The translations under genes and the position numbers were made by a program. Under the pieces are notes generated by a model, which had not been told where the DNA came from, did not search any database, and was given only the letters and a program-made list of their open reading frames with translations. This document shows, piece after piece, positions 1-12,345 of a DNA stretch of 64,000 nt (the first letter of the stretch is position 1; every line of letters begins with the position of its first letter). This stretch comes from Zhengitettix transpicula (lineage: Eukaryota > Arthropoda > Insecta > Orthoptera > Tetrigidae). The stretch lies in assembly GCA_037074705.1 (NCBI GenBank), contig CM073593.1, positions 60,057,501 to 60,121,500 on the forward strand. The letters are read 5' to 3'.

Positions 1-1960
1 TACGGAGGAATATGAGAGAAATGACTCATTTTCCATTTCGAGATTGGTACGCACTAGCAAATATACACTAGTAGTTTTAACTTCTTCCCCGTCTTCATTG
101 TGGCCGGTCCTAAGCGATTTCTCCAAGAAAACCACTTTTATTACAGACTGGAAGCTATCGCTTCAGAAGTGATTGATAGCCTGGGGGGAACTTGCGACGG
201 AATCGTGTTAACAGAATGCACTCACACTGAGGGTGACTTACACAATTGCGTTCAATTGATTGCAAAATACTACGTACGATATTCTATTTGTCAGTTTGGG
301 AAAGTGCTCATAAATTAATGGAAACTATTTTCTGGCAAGCATCCACGATCGCTTGAATTGTTTGCTGAAATATCGCACAATCAACATTCGCCTGTATTCG
401 CTAATACTGATTAAAATAATTAAAAAATACTTTTTCTGAAAAAATCAAATTGTACCTGTAATTTATTTAGTTTCAAATTGCTCTATGTTTTACGTTTATA
501 AATACGCTAATATGTCACGTAACATTTATATAACGTTTTTGTTAATGTTTCAATCATTCTACCTGTCACAATTGTTCAGCGGTTCTAAAAGTCAATGACA
601 AATTATAATATTCTTTGATCACCTGAAATTATTTATTAAAATAATTTTTTGGAAAATGTATTGTATTTAAATCATACAATGCGTTTTTCTTCGAATATCA
701 CATGTATTTTATAATTAAATTTGCCTCAATCTTTTGAGAATATACAAAACCATAGTCACTTAACAAATAAAATATAGATTATTATATTTTAACAACACGT
801 GCTTACCAATTACACGTCAGATATAACGGTCCCAACATTTTTCGATGAATATTTATAGTCTACAAAATTGTGTTGAGATTAGCAACTACTTTAGGATGTG
901 TCTAATATACGGCGATGGATAAGAACTAAGGAAGTACGTTTATCAGTATACAATATAATATTTGTTGCCATTAATCGAACAGTGTTTTTTGGAGGCACTT
1001 TTAAGAAACTGTCACGATCTCGACGAGCTATTAACTGACATGACGAAGGAAACATATTCCTTAACTATCGCATGACCTAAGCACATGAACAAAGTAAAGG
1101 AAAAAATAGTCTGCGGAGTGTTTATGGAAATAACTAATGTTTCATGTCAAGTGAATTTTATGAATTATCAGAATTAAATAGCTATATTTTATTTTTAATT
1201 ATAATTATTAATTCACGTCATGGCTTTTTGAGGAATATTTCATAACGTTCGATGAAATATCGTATTTTTTGAACGCTATTTAGTTTTTTCAGATATTCAG
1301 GAACAATTGCACAAATATTCAAGAGCGTTTGATTAAATCATTATTTAAATAAAATTGAAACCACGACAATAGTTTATTCATCAACTTTAATGCATTGTTT
1401 ATAATTTGTGGCCAAATAATTTTTTTTGTAATTTTAGTTGGGAATAATATGCAGTCTCTAAATATAACATTATTTGTAATGAATTTATAACACTTTCTAA
1501 TTCATAGAAAAGGTAAATATTTACAGATATTTATTTTATTCGCTGTAGTATACAATGTTGACAACCTTATTAGAGCGTGTATATATTACCCAGGTTGGAA
1601 TTCCTTTCATATAAATTTTAAAATAAATTGTATCCTTAATTTAATCTTTATAAATTTATTGACTTCCGTGCACCTTCATTTTTGGAGCGAGAAAGTGAAA
1701 GAAAATCCCAAGTAAACAAATGGGCTTAAGGAAAGCCATTTACAAACTCAGAATAAAAATTAAAATTGGAAAATACGTCGTAAGCCATACAAGTTACAGC
1801 CTCTATAAATAGTTTAGAAAATTGAGGGAGTCCGTAAGTCCCAAAAGAAATTAAGATCTGAATATTACAAATTGCTGATATACCCCTAGAATTTTGTTTG
1901 ATGGACTTGTCATTAGCAGTTAGATGATTCTAGTCAAATCGTGGAATCGAAGCGATTGGA
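1..1960. other. AT-rich non-coding DNA
   Basis: No exon, RNA gene or transposon is recognisable. A GC-richer stretch at about 90-320 contains an imperfect hairpin (GCTATC at 153-158 against GATAGC at 175-180, with CGCTT/AAGTG pairing inside it). That stretch is open for 72 codons, but only from a GTG and with no protein similarity I know. The remainder is low-complexity A+T sequence. Confidence 0.6.
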
Positions 1961-1967
1961 AACAATG

Positions 1968-1991
1968 TTAACGGGCTATGATACCCGTTAA
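1968..1991. repeat. perfect 8-bp hairpin
   Basis: TTAACGGG at 1968-1975 is the exact reverse complement of CCCGTTAA at 1984-1991, with an 8-base loop. It stands alone in AT-rich DNA and is not part of a recognised element. Function unknown. Confidence 0.6.
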
Positions 1992-3250
1992 TAAAAAGAA
2001 AAGAATATTGTAGTGGGAGGCAAAGAAGCCTTGAATGACTGTCAGAGAAAAGAGAAGACAGAAAGGGTAGACAGGGCAAAGTAAACAGTTAGTCAGGGGA
2101 AAACTGTTTATTCTGTTTAATTGTTTATTTAGCCCATTACAGAGTATCGCCTTGAGACAAATTAAATTATTTCCAAATAAAAAAGCTGTAAATGAATAAA
2201 TTAAATTAACTATACAAGACAACAAAAAAAATTAATACCGCTATGAGATTGCATTTGTACTAATATCCCCCGGACCCAAACGATTTCAGTGATAAAACGT
2301 TTTAAATATAGATTTAATTAATCTACTTTTCATATTTCAGCAACGTTGGACAATTATTTTCTTTCAACCTGGATTTTGCTTTATGACTGCGCTGTATAAA
2401 CTTTACTCGATTCAGACACGAAAATATAGACGTTTGGCGTAGTAAAATGGGAAATGAGCTCTCAGCTTTTTAAGCTGAACTCAACACGACATGGCGTGAC
2501 TGCAGAAATTTCTGTATCAAATTTCTTATGAAAGAGATGAACAGAGAAGCGACTTTATTTTCAGCGTGTAAAAGCCATTAAAATAGAACTTTATTAAAGT
2601 ATTCATCTCTACTGCTAAACTAACTTAAAAAAATGTTAATATAGATAATGTGAAAATGATATAACATTATGAATTGCAAAGACCCTACAACATAGTGTGC
2701 TGCATGTATACCTATAATGACATAAAAACAATGTAGAATTATTTGAAGTCTTACTATTTTCACCGCATTCTAGAAAATTTCATAAAACGTAATTGCAGTG
2801 AAACGCGATAAACAATCACGATGGAATTAAAAATTCCATTTTTTTGTAAAAATATTTAATTAATAAATGTACTTTCGATTTTTGTGTAATTATTGCATGT
2901 CAAATGCTACTAAGTTCCATATTTTACTTCTGAGAATTTGTTATGTTAAGATTGATGACAGTTTTTTGGGCGTCAGGCAGCTGTTAATAATGACACATCG
3001 TTGGCTTGGCACCAATCCTAATTAATTATGTTGCGTAATACTGGCCAATGTTTCGATTTAGCAATATGATATAAATTATCCGATTAGTGTAATCCAGAGA
3101 ATTTTGAAACACGTAGAAGAATAAGACGGATAATACATTCAATGGTTACGTCGTTACCGTTAAAACACTGGATATACGTGTTTTTAATAGTCTCATTTAT
3201 TTGTGTAATTGAGGAAGTTACAAAATAATTCTAAAAGCCATTTATTTAAA
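1992..3250. other. AT-rich non-coding DNA
   Basis: No gene is seen. A short GC-richer patch at about 2960-3060 contains CAGCTG, TAATTAATTA and GGCTTGGCACCAAT-like sequence, which could be regulatory. The rest has no structure I can support. Confidence 0.5.
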
Positions 3251-3254
3251 CTGG

Positions 3255-3530
3255 AGCAACTACTAATATGCTAGACGAGCGAACTGCATTTAGCTACGTA
3301 AATTCGCACGGGGGCGACTTATTCTATCCTATATGCTGTCACGAGGAAGCCCAGTCGGGGGCAAACGCGGCGACTTTACCGGGAACTGTGTAGTGGAAAT
3401 AGGTCCACTTCACTCTTTTGGGGAACAGATTATTCCGAGAAACGTAGCAGAGGAGCCATGCCTGAGTAAATTGCGCCAAATTGCAGTGAATAAGCTTAGT
3501 TAAAATATTCAATTTTCGGACAATCCAGCA
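3255..3530. promoter_or_regulatory. GC-richer island, candidate regulatory element
   Basis: About 250 bases with clearly higher G+C than the flanks, several CpGs, and no open frame or repeat match inside the window. The sequence does not resemble any transposon recognised here. Calling it regulatory is inference from composition only. Confidence 0.2.
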
Positions 3531-4659
3531 GGCTGTAACCTCTAATATTCAGAATATTAATTTTTTGTCATATATCTTCCTTCATTTCAATTATATGCCA
3601 TAAAATTTCAAATACAAATTTTTTACATTAGCAAATGTCGACCTACAATACCCTGTTGAAGGAGAGGTCTTTTTAATTACAAAATAAATTTAGATCCATT
3701 GTAATTTTTGAGTAAATTCTTGTTGTTACTTTTGTGGTAGTATAAAATTTGTAATTAATCTTCTTGAGTCAAACAATTTGAAGAAAATTCTGTTATAATC
3801 AATTAAATTTATTACATAAAACAATCAGTTGTGTTAACATATATTTTGTATTTAAAAATGGTAATTTTTGTGTCAGAAAACTTAAATGCTCGTATCCTAC
3901 CATTTACTGATATATAGACTGGAGGAGGCTTAGTGGTGTAATATCTTCGAGACAGCTGACGGCGAACATTAACCATAAATTCTATTTATATTTATTACAA
4001 TTTTCGCTCTAACGTTGGGATTGAAATTATCAAGTGTAGCTACTTAAATTCTTTAAATATCATTACAGTGTATTGTAACTATGTAATCATAAAGTTGCAG
4101 TTTTTTCCTCAAAATATACTCTCCCTACAATTTTAATTATTATATTTAATCGCGAAGCTTTGTCTTCATTTATTACCCTGTTGTAGTCCGAAGATTGGTA
4201 GTAAATTCAGACAAATTATTCACGTAAATGGTAGCCGGTAACAAATTTATATTCAGAATCGAGGTCAAATCAATCACAAAGGGGTTTACGTGTGCGCGTG
4301 TAATTTGAACGCAGACTTCGGTTGTCAATAAATACTGCAGTTCATCAAACCATGCCAGAGAGAACTAGAAATGAAAATTAATATGAAACTTCGCGGACTG
4401 TTGGCTCTGTTATGAACTGCATGCTACCTGAGATTATTAACATTAATAACATGCATCTATTTGTTGACAATTACAGCTATTAGCTGACAATCCGTTTGTA
4501 ATAAATTTTAGGAAGTAGAACAGCAGAAGAAGACACAATTAATTTAATATTCTCTAAGCATTTTAAACGCCATTATAACGTTAGTTAGCTATATATATAT
4601 TGTAGTAATTAAAAGGAAATAATTCATTAACAAAATTTGGACTTGTATTGTTAACGGCG
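3531..4659. other. AT-rich non-coding DNA
   Basis: No gene, RNA or repeat is recognised. Confidence 0.5.
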
Positions 4660-5110
4660 TAAAAACACGCAAGTTATATATAAGAATATGTGGCGATTAT
4701 TGTTGCTTGCTGGGTATTGTTAAAATTTATTTTTACGAGACGCGCAGAGCTCAGTTTGTGGTGAGCGGTGCTCCACAGGGCTCGAGAGGGTACGCTAGTG
4801 GAGAGTCGAGGAAGGACAAAAATCCAGAAAGTGTCCGGCTGTATGTAACTTAACAACTCAAATATTTAAAAACAGTCTAGAGGTTCCAGTCCGTGGGCGA
4901 ATAATTACGACGAACCAACGCTAACTGTTATAGTTTGGAATCTAACTTACATTCTCAAGTTAGTCCACTTTCTTCAATTATTGGGAGCCCAATATTGCAT
5001 GCAGCAGATAAACTTTGGAGCGTGTTAGTAAGATTTGTTAATAGGAAAAGCGAAGGAAGCATTGAGAGTCATTTTGGCAAGAAAAAAGTGTTGATTATTA
5101 AATTCAGTGT
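4660..5110 (+). promoter_or_regulatory. promoter-like or LTR-like stretch
   Basis: TATATAAG lies at 4676-4683, and an arthropod-initiator-like TCAGTTTG at 4751-4758 is followed by GTGAGC, a splice-donor-like hexamer. The 75-base gap is too long for a standard TATA/initiator pair, so the two need not act together. Downstream to 5110 the sequence is purine-rich and of mixed composition, like a 5' UTR or a decayed LTR. No paired LTR was found in the window. A weak call. Confidence 0.15.
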
Positions 5111-5142
5111 ATAAAAATAGCCTGTCTATAAAGTGTTAATAA

Positions 5143-5171
5143 GTGTGTGTGGGTGTGTGTGTGTGTGTGTG
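5143..5171. repeat. GT/TG microsatellite
   Basis: A run of GT dinucleotides with one GG interruption. Ordinary slippage repeat. Confidence 0.9.
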
Positions 5172-5583
5172 CACGAGCCAATTTCCTTGAATACCAGAAA
5201 CAGTATGGTAAAACTGCACCAATTACATTCTTAAACCCGTAAGTAAATGATATTATCGTCAGATTTACGAGTTCAGATTTTAAATTGTATATATCATATT
5301 TTCTATTGATTGTTTGAATTAATGCCTTGATAGCTTTGTGAATTTGATTGTTTAATAAGTATTCTTTATTGAAGGCCCAGTGATCGGCGCTGAGAAATAG
5401 CCGTGGTATTATTTTAAAGTATTAATATGTGATGTTATTTAAATAATTTTTTTTCATAAATTAATTTCTTTGTATATTTTAAATATTGATTTTTTTATTA
5501 AAACATCCGATCATTTTAATAGTTAATTATTACGAATTGAGGTCTCAACGGTTTTAATTTAATTGTTTAAAGAAATAATTACT

Positions 5584-5586
<3 letters not shown>

Positions 5587-5626
<40 letters not shown>
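5587..5626. repeat. (AT)n microsatellite inside a palindrome
   Basis: Twenty AT units. The flanks extend the symmetry: a TACAATAT-type sequence on the left faces ATATTGTAAT on the right, so the whole tract could extrude as a cruciform. Confidence 0.9.
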
Positions 5627-5629
<3 letters not shown>

Positions 5630-5816
5630 AATACCAATTAAAGAGGCCATTAATTGTTTTAATATAATTGGATTGTTAGCGACATGGGTTTTGAAAGTAA
5701 CAATCACGGCTCTTTGTCGGATAATGTTGCCGGGAAATGCGCGCGAGCAGGAAGTTAGCCTGCGGCGAGAAGCGAAACAGATCAGTCCACACGGGAACTG
5801 AAAACGAGAGAATGTG

Positions 5817-5930
5817 GAGTTTTTTTCCGGGCAACAGGCTACATGAGGATAATCCACTTAGGGCAACTCCCCTTTAATACCATAGGAAGGGATTTGAAAG
5901 GGGGGATGCGGAAGGGTGGAGGAAGCTGAT
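5817..5930 (-). mobile_element. A-tailed repeat (SINE/LINE-like), copy 1, 3' fragment
   Basis: Matches the first ~100 bases of the fuller copy at 8229-8641, from GCAACAGGCTACATGAGG onward. A T-run precedes it at 5818-5826. Read on the minus strand, the T-run becomes an A-tail after the element, so the transcribed strand is taken as minus. Homology stops near 5930, as expected of a 5'-truncated retroposon. It has no coding capacity of its own. Confidence 0.7.
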
Positions 5931-7640
5931 CTAAAAGTATGAATAGCGCGGTCCAATAATTCCAACTGCGAGATCTATTAGTTTACATAAAACGCGAGTA
6001 AACAGTTTTGACGGAGAGACTCAAATAATAATCGTAAAGTTGGAAGCAAAAGGTTTTGCTTCACGCAGACAAAACTAAATTTCACATAGAGGCATCAAGG
6101 AGACTTATATCCGAGGACTGACTGAGGGGCGGCTGATCCAAAGTTCCAGGTGGCAGAGAACGAACACATCGACCGTGTGTATTAAAAATTTAATGTTTAG
6201 AATCAGTAAATAATGGCCTTTTTAGTGAGTGTTGTCCTCAAGCTCCAAGAATCAGATCTGGTACCAGAAAGACATTCGTTAGTACAAAACAATTATTTAA
6301 AATCTGTAAAAGAGGATTAAAGGTAGAAGTCAGATTTCGTTCGTTTTTCTTTTCATTTAGTTTCTTTCATTTAGTTTATTTTCATATTGTATTAAGTTCA
6401 CTTCAATGAGTTTGAATTGTTAATGTTAGTTTATTAAATTGGATTGTTCTTACTATCAAACCCAGTACTGACCCTGAGATAAAGAGAATTTTGACGTATT
6501 TTATTGTAAAATATAAAGTTGTATTTTTCCTAGAACGCCACGAATTGCAAAAATGAAATAAAATATTTGTTTGTTAACTTGATGAAATTCGTCGTTTAAA
6601 GTAGGGATTACAATTTGTACTTTTAAAGAATAAATTTTTAAATCTTATTAATTTTTCTAGTTAATTCTTTTAATTAAGACCACCTTTTAATTATTACAAT
6701 ATATTTTTCTTCACTGCTTTTCATATTGAAGAATTGCCTATTTAACTTTTTGTTGAAAGAAACCAGCCTTTAGTTGGCTACTATTTTTGCTCTTAACAGC
6801 TATTATCTGGCAATCTTCTCTCAGCGAGTTAGCGAGAAAGTTTCTTTTCAGGCTGATGTAAAGAAACGAGTCAGGAGTAGAAGTGTATCGTAAATTTAGC
6901 AATAAAAGACAGCGTTATCGCCATTAGCACAGCGGGCGTAACTTTGTATCAGAAAGAGTTCCTTCCGCTTTAAAGAGCCTGTAATTGAAGTGCGATGTTT
7001 TTTTTATCTGCCACCTTAGGCACAGTGACGAAATTATTAATAGTAATCTTCCAGCCTGGTTTTATAAACTATTCTTCGCCAACTTTTAGTTTCAAGACGG
7101 GATGAAAACTCCGTGGCAGCGACGCGACGATAAGAAATTAAGAGCCATTAGCTTTATGAAAGTGCGCGCCGGCCGTTGATGGAAAAGTTTATTTTCTTCA
7201 GTTTTGGTAGGATTTAGACACAGGTCCGTCGATAAATATTACATCTTTCTATTAAGGTCGTCGACGTCGTTGAGTAACATATTAGCAGTAAAATAACTTT
7301 AGAGTTTTCAGTTTGTACTGGGAGATTTTACGTTGGTTTTTTGTAATTATCACTGATTCGTTAGCTAATTATTTAATTAAAATCAATTTAATGTTACAAC
7401 ATTTATTTAAAAATATAATTTATAGCACGATCTCGTTTACTCTCTGGGAAGTTGTGTGGGGAAAAATTTAAAAAATATCTTTGACAATTATTTGCGACAA
7501 AATAATTCTCTCTCACGCAATGATCAATTCTGACGTCTGGGAACTTGTTTACCTGCCGTTCCACTTGCATGTAGTTTAGATTACAGCTCTCTACTTCAAA
7601 TGTACCCTTTAATCTTAACATTCAATCAGACTTTCTCATA
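5931..7640. other. non-coding DNA with a GC-richer island at about 6790-7190
   Basis: No gene is recognised. The segment 6120-6500 has mixed composition and ends with a CCCAGTACTGACCCTGAGA-like motif that recalls an old LTR end. The segment 6790-7190 is GC-richer and includes AGCCATTAGC, GCGCGCCGGCCG and several CpGs, fitting a conserved non-coding element. Neither assignment can be proved here. Confidence 0.3.
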
Positions 7641-7646
7641 TTAATA

Positions 7647-8165
7647 CAAGGGTGGTTCGTTATTTGAAAAATTTGTATTTGGCACAATTCGTCAAACATT
7701 CTGCTCCAATCCACTGTAGTAACAACTTGCTAAGTCAATAGGTGGCAGCACTACACCCTCTTGCAAAATGAATGACATTGACGTACGTATTAGACAGCGT
7801 TCTGTAATTTAATTCTTAAATGAGGAAGGTTAAACGCCCATTCGCATTCATGAAAGGTTTAAAAATGTGAATGGTGATGCAACAGTGGATGTCGGCGATG
7901 AATTCGTCGCTGTAACGAAGCTGAAGGGCAGACACCGTGAAAACGTCCGTGTGTTGATGGCTTTAGAAGCAAGAACACGCTTTTTACTACAGTGGAATAC
8001 GTGCCCTTATAAAAAGGTGTACAAAAATTTTGGAAAAGGACGGACACTATATTTAAAAGCGAAAATTTAGTCAATTTAGTTTATGCTGTTTAAATTGCAT
8101 TTAATTTTCTTGACAAATAAAAGAGACAAAAATTGAAGGCATTACTTATTCACTCACCATCCTAA
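7647..8165 (+). mobile_element. internally deleted mariner element (Tc1/mariner, irritans-like)
   Basis: The left end begins after a TA at 7645-7646 with CAAGGGTGGTTCGTTATTTG. The right end, read on the minus strand, runs GGATGGTGAGTGAATAAGTA. Both resemble the insect mariner terminal repeat of the type TACGAGGGTGGTTCAATAAG. The ~520-bp length is well below the roughly 1.3 kb of a full mariner. A polyadenylation-like AATAAA lies at about 8117-8122. The element sits about 60 bases upstream of copy 2 of the A-tailed repeat. It could only be moved by transposase supplied elsewhere. Confidence 0.85.
7768..8070 (+). pseudogene. mariner transposase pseudogene (N-terminal HTH remnant plus unassigned tail)
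   Basis: From the ATG at 7768 one frame reads MNDIDVRIRQRSVI, stop, FLNEEG, stop, TPIRIHERFKNVNGDA, TVDV. This is the N-terminal helix-turn-helix DNA-binding region of mariner transposases, where GDATVDV is a hallmark. Both stops look like single-base changes. After residue 50 the frame stays open to a TAG at 8068-8070, but the sequence does not show the D,D34D catalytic segments, so the central catalytic domain has been deleted. The last ~40 residues include a LLQWNTC stretch that may be the decayed C-terminus; I cannot align it confidently. It cannot encode active transposase. Confidence 0.85.
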
Positions 8166-8228
8166 TGACTTAACGTTGTGTGAACTGCTAGTATCCAGAT
8201 TCAAGAACTCCCACTTTTTCTACTCCGC

Positions 8229-8641
8229 TTTTTTTTATGGCAACAGGCTACATGAGGGTAATCCACGTTGGGAAACTCCCCTTTAATTGCATAGGAAGGG
8301 ATTTGAAAGGGGAATGCGGAAGGGTAGAGGAAAGTAGCCAAGGATTAACTAGGGCCTCCGGGCTATATATTAAGGATCCGACCCGGCATTCGCCTAATGC
8401 AGGGAAAACCCTAGAAAAACATGCATCAGGTAGGTCCCACGCCCTTCCGATAGCGGGAGACGAGTTTGCTGTGGGGACGCAGCATTCCCTTCTCCGTGCC
8501 TCTACCAGTTTAGGAGGCAGCTGGCCGACTATTCCATTGGTAATAGCGGACAACTCTTACCGTATGCCCAAGGTCTGTGACCCCGGAACATACACCTCTC
8601 AGAACAGGCCGAGGTGCCTCTGCTTGTGGGAACCTTAGTTC
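8229..8641 (-). mobile_element. A-tailed repeat, copy 2, longest copy with copy 5
   Basis: A ~410-bp copy sharing its whole length with the copy at 43768-44204, at about 95% identity in the part I compared (roughly 8453-8610). A T8 run at 8229-8236 is the A-tail on the minus strand. Toward the middle of the minus strand it carries a GGGTTTTCCCTGCAT...AGGCGAATG..GGGT block, similar in style to the GGTTTTCC...GCGAATGCCGGG block of known insect SINEs (from memory). The plus strand is open for 133 codons from an ATG at 8237. A homologous antisense frame is open in copy 5, but nucleotide identity alone explains that. I see no reverse transcriptase, so it is a SINE or the 3' end of a LINE. Confidence 0.7.
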
Positions 8642-11600
8642 GAGTCCGTTACATATTTTATCCCTTCAAATCCATAACATGGACTGTAACAATGGTACCC
8701 TATAATAATTCAAGCTAACGCACCCTAACAGTCCAGCCCGCAGACGACAGATAACATTTTCTATCGCAGACCTCACAAATTCTCTTTCCCTGTGCGTTTT
8801 AAACCCATGTATTTTTCAAAGGTATAAGGCGGAAGTTCCTGTTAACTAAGTATTGACCTTGGTTCGGTTTCTACTACACAAACTGAGCATTTAAATTTAT
8901 ACGTCTTTACATAAGGGAAGTGTGTTTCCGAAAACAGTTACATTGGTGTCAATAACCGCAACATCTACTGTACTAATTAAAATGAATTAGCGCCCATTGA
9001 TATTAATATTGATATGAGAGAATTTTTGGATGGTACGGTTCACCGATTATAATACTTTTGAGAAGCTGTTCCAATAAAGACGACGTATTACAATTCCAGA
9101 CGAAACAATAGACGGGGCCAATTGCTTATTGTTAATGCTCTTTGTAACAACGTCTAATATATTCTGGTACCATCTGCATTGATCAGGAATCTTCAAAGGG
9201 AATACATATAATGAAAGGCTGTTGATTAGTAGCTAGTAGCTTCTTTTCATGCTTCGTTTTCAAGTGATGTTAATTTGAGAGCTTGAATAACTTTAAATAT
9301 AAAATACGTAATATATTTCTTGAGCTTTAAAAATGTGGAAGTTTAAACATATTTCCATTATCTACACTGCTCGTTCGTCTTAATATAATTCGTGTGGTTC
9401 CATGGTTATTTACCGTCCAATTGCACCGAACAACGAAGTATTGTCGTTTTTTAAAATAAGCATAACTTCATTTTGTGTAAATAACTCAATTTATTTTATT
9501 ACCAACGTTATAACACTGGAACAAAATTATTGAAACTAGTTTGATTCTTGATTCATACAAAAAGGACTGCTGTTTTCAATCTACTCTCTTAATCTTATAT
9601 TTTTTCCTAGGAAAGTCTGGCCATTTACCGCACCCATTACTCCAGTACATTTTGAGCTGTTATCTACGCATAAATAAATAAATTTACTATGTTATAATTA
9701 CGAAAATATATCATCTTATGATTTGTATACTATAATATGTAGAGATTTAAGAAATATTTATGTAATTTCAACGGTAATTTTGATTTTTTTTAAATTTTCA
9801 TAATGATATGTTAAATAAAAATTGAAACCTATGTTCGCGTATTCTGTGTACCATTTTTTAATTTACGATAATATCAAATTCTATTACAATTTTATATTAC
9901 CTTCGTAAAGGGGCCATTTAACAAATGTCTCTGTTACTGAATAGACTTTAAACTAGCGTCTGTATATATCCTTCCATAGAAAAGAAAGATATGACGGAAC
10001 ATTAACTTAATGTTTCAAGTAAAAAGGCATAGATTGGAAAAATGATTAACTATCGGAAAAGTGTTAAATTTTAGAACTAAGTTCATAATATATTGAACGA
10101 AAATTAATTCAATAGAATACAGAATTTGGTTATTTTCATGTTTAAAAGCAAGATTTTATGAAACAAAAAGTTTGGAGCGAGAGCTCAAGGAATAAAAGTA
10201 GCTAAATTTCATAGCGATGTATCACAATAACGTTACCTTGCGGACGTATGCATTGTCTTTCGTTAAACAATAGGAATTCATTGAAATGAGGCCATTAAAG
10301 ATAAATTAATTTTCTAGCAATGTTCCTACTGTTCCAACAGAGGCTATTTCACGTCCATTTAATGTCAGCTTTTATAAAAGAATGTAATAAGTACTTCGAG
10401 CTTCCAAGTGAAATATCATTCGGAATCAGTAGAAAAAGCACCATTATATGTTAATTGCACTCAGAACATTTCAATCTCGTGTACAATAGCCGATAATTAC
10501 AGCATTGTCATTCTTTTCACTTGGTATTTATAGTCGGTTAAAAAGCAGAAAAAATTCTACATAAATTATACTTTCTTTTAAACTTTGTTTAATAACTTTT
10601 CAGGACTGAAACAAACCTCTATGTATTCCATTTGAGCTTAAAACTTATTAATTGTAATTTGAACTAAAATTCTGTACCATATCTCGTATTTGGAAAGATT
10701 CCATTTATGGTTAACTAAATTCAAATATCAATATATTACTTCTATTCATAATTAACTAATATTAAAGTAATAGTTAATTATTAATTTTATAAACAAGTAA
10801 TAGGATTTGTAAATTATTTCAATTTCCCTTAAATAAATTTTATTTTCTACAATACTCCTGGAAAAATTATCTAAATATTGTATCAATGCTGACTAGTGAG
10901 ACTTACACAAAATAAATTAATCTATCGAAGATATTTTTCATTTTCTCAGATTTACAAAGAAAAAGAAAATTTTGAAAATGTTTGATGCAGAATCACTAAC
11001 TAAACAAATTTGTATGACCTAATATATCAATACTTATTTATTTCTCTTATATTTCAAAGATGAAAATTTAATGTTGGATTTTATATTTTTGTTAGTCATT
11101 ATTTATAGTCGCATAAACCATTAAAGTCTCAACGACTCCTTGCATATATGCTATCAATAAATTTTAAGGCAAACTACACCACAGCGAATGTTTTGTGAAC
11201 TGTTTGTGAACGTTTAATGTGTTCAATAACTAATTATGAAAACGGATAGGCAGAGTAAAAAAATATATTAGTATAAAAACATTATCATGTCATAATTAAT
11301 CTATGTAAGTTATTGTATTCATTACAGAAGTTTCTTTACTTCTAATTTTATTACCTTGTAAATTAAATGAGATTAATAAAGCAAAAGCCTAATTATTTTA
11401 GGAGTTGGTAACAATTTTAAAATAAAGTGAAAAAAGAAAAGATAGGATATTGGAAAGTTTAAATTCCATCGTAGAACGTTGAAAGACTGCAGGTGATTTT
11501 GAAGAGAATCCCGTTCTGGCTAAATAAAACAGTAAGAAGTAAATCTTCCAAAAGAATAAAATAAAAAAATTAAAGATCACAAGATTATTGAAAAATTACA

Positions 11601-12085
11601 AAAAATTTGTATGGTTTTCAAGTAAAATCAGTTTATATTTTAAGATAATCAGCTAATATATTTTATATTACAGTTTACATTATATTTCCTTTAAATTGAA
11701 ATTTATTTGTAGCTGCCTCAATGTGCACTTAATTGCAATAATAAATTCAATTAAATAAAGGTTGACTTTTTTAATGTCATGAATATATTTTCCTGGTTTA
11801 AAATTTAGTATTAATAATATGTTTGGAAGTAGATTTATAAGATCATTCATGTATAATTCATTATTTTTGATTACAGAAATAGACTAGCTATTTTAAATTG
11901 GACTCAACGATTAACTATTTTCTAAGCTTTAAGTTAAATCTTGGAAATACATTAATTTATGAACGATATGAATTTTACATATCGCTGGGTCGTTTACAGA
12001 TCAATAAATATCAGGTACAGCTATATTTCCAATTGTCTCCCTTTGTTGGTCTCTTTCTTTTCATATTCCTATGTAATGCATTTGA
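8642..12085. other. AT-rich non-coding DNA
   Basis: About 3.4 kb without a recognisable gene, RNA or transposon. Open frames are short and in very AT-rich sequence. No splice-bounded exon stands out. Confidence 0.5.
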
Positions 12086-12089
12086 ATGG

Positions 12090-12345
12090 TGAATGAGTTA
12101 TTTTGTTAGCGACTCGTGGTTTCTCACGTCTGATTGTGCAAGCAGCGATGACCGCATCACCCGCTGTCTTTGCTATGGAGATGGGATGCTGTTTATCAGC
12201 GCGTGGAGCAACATCAGGTGTTTGTTCACTCGTCTGCTTGCTCTAGCGTTCGGACTGAACATCACCTATCTCGTGTTTGTAAAACTCGTTGCACGCAACT
12301 TCGCATGTGCGTACAAGCGAGATTAAAACAGTGAGTTGACATTTA
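12090..12345. promoter_or_regulatory. GC-richer island, candidate regulatory element or exon
   Basis: Roughly 250 bases near 50% G+C in a strongly AT-rich setting, open for 77 codons on the plus strand from 12093. The translation shows no family I recognise, and there is no clear splice-acceptor/donor pair. A conserved non-coding element is the alternative I favour slightly. Confidence 0.2.

Noticed and set aside
4660..6500. Possible LTR retrotransposon, suggested by CCCAGTGATCGGCGCTGAGA near 5376 and CCCAGTACTGACCCTGAGA near 6460
   Set aside because: The two motifs are only loosely similar. No matching LTR pair, primer-binding site or gag/pol remnant was found.
8237..8638. 133-codon ATG-initiated frame with a homologue at 43734-43976
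   Set aside because: It is antisense to the A-tail orientation of the repeat and lies in repeat DNA about 95% identical at nucleotide level, so protein similarity adds no evidence of coding.
8634..8646. B-box-like TTAGTTCGAGTCC at the end of A-tailed repeat copy 2
   Set aside because: No A-box at proper spacing. It sits at the wrong end for the plus-strand reading, and it is not kept in copy 5.
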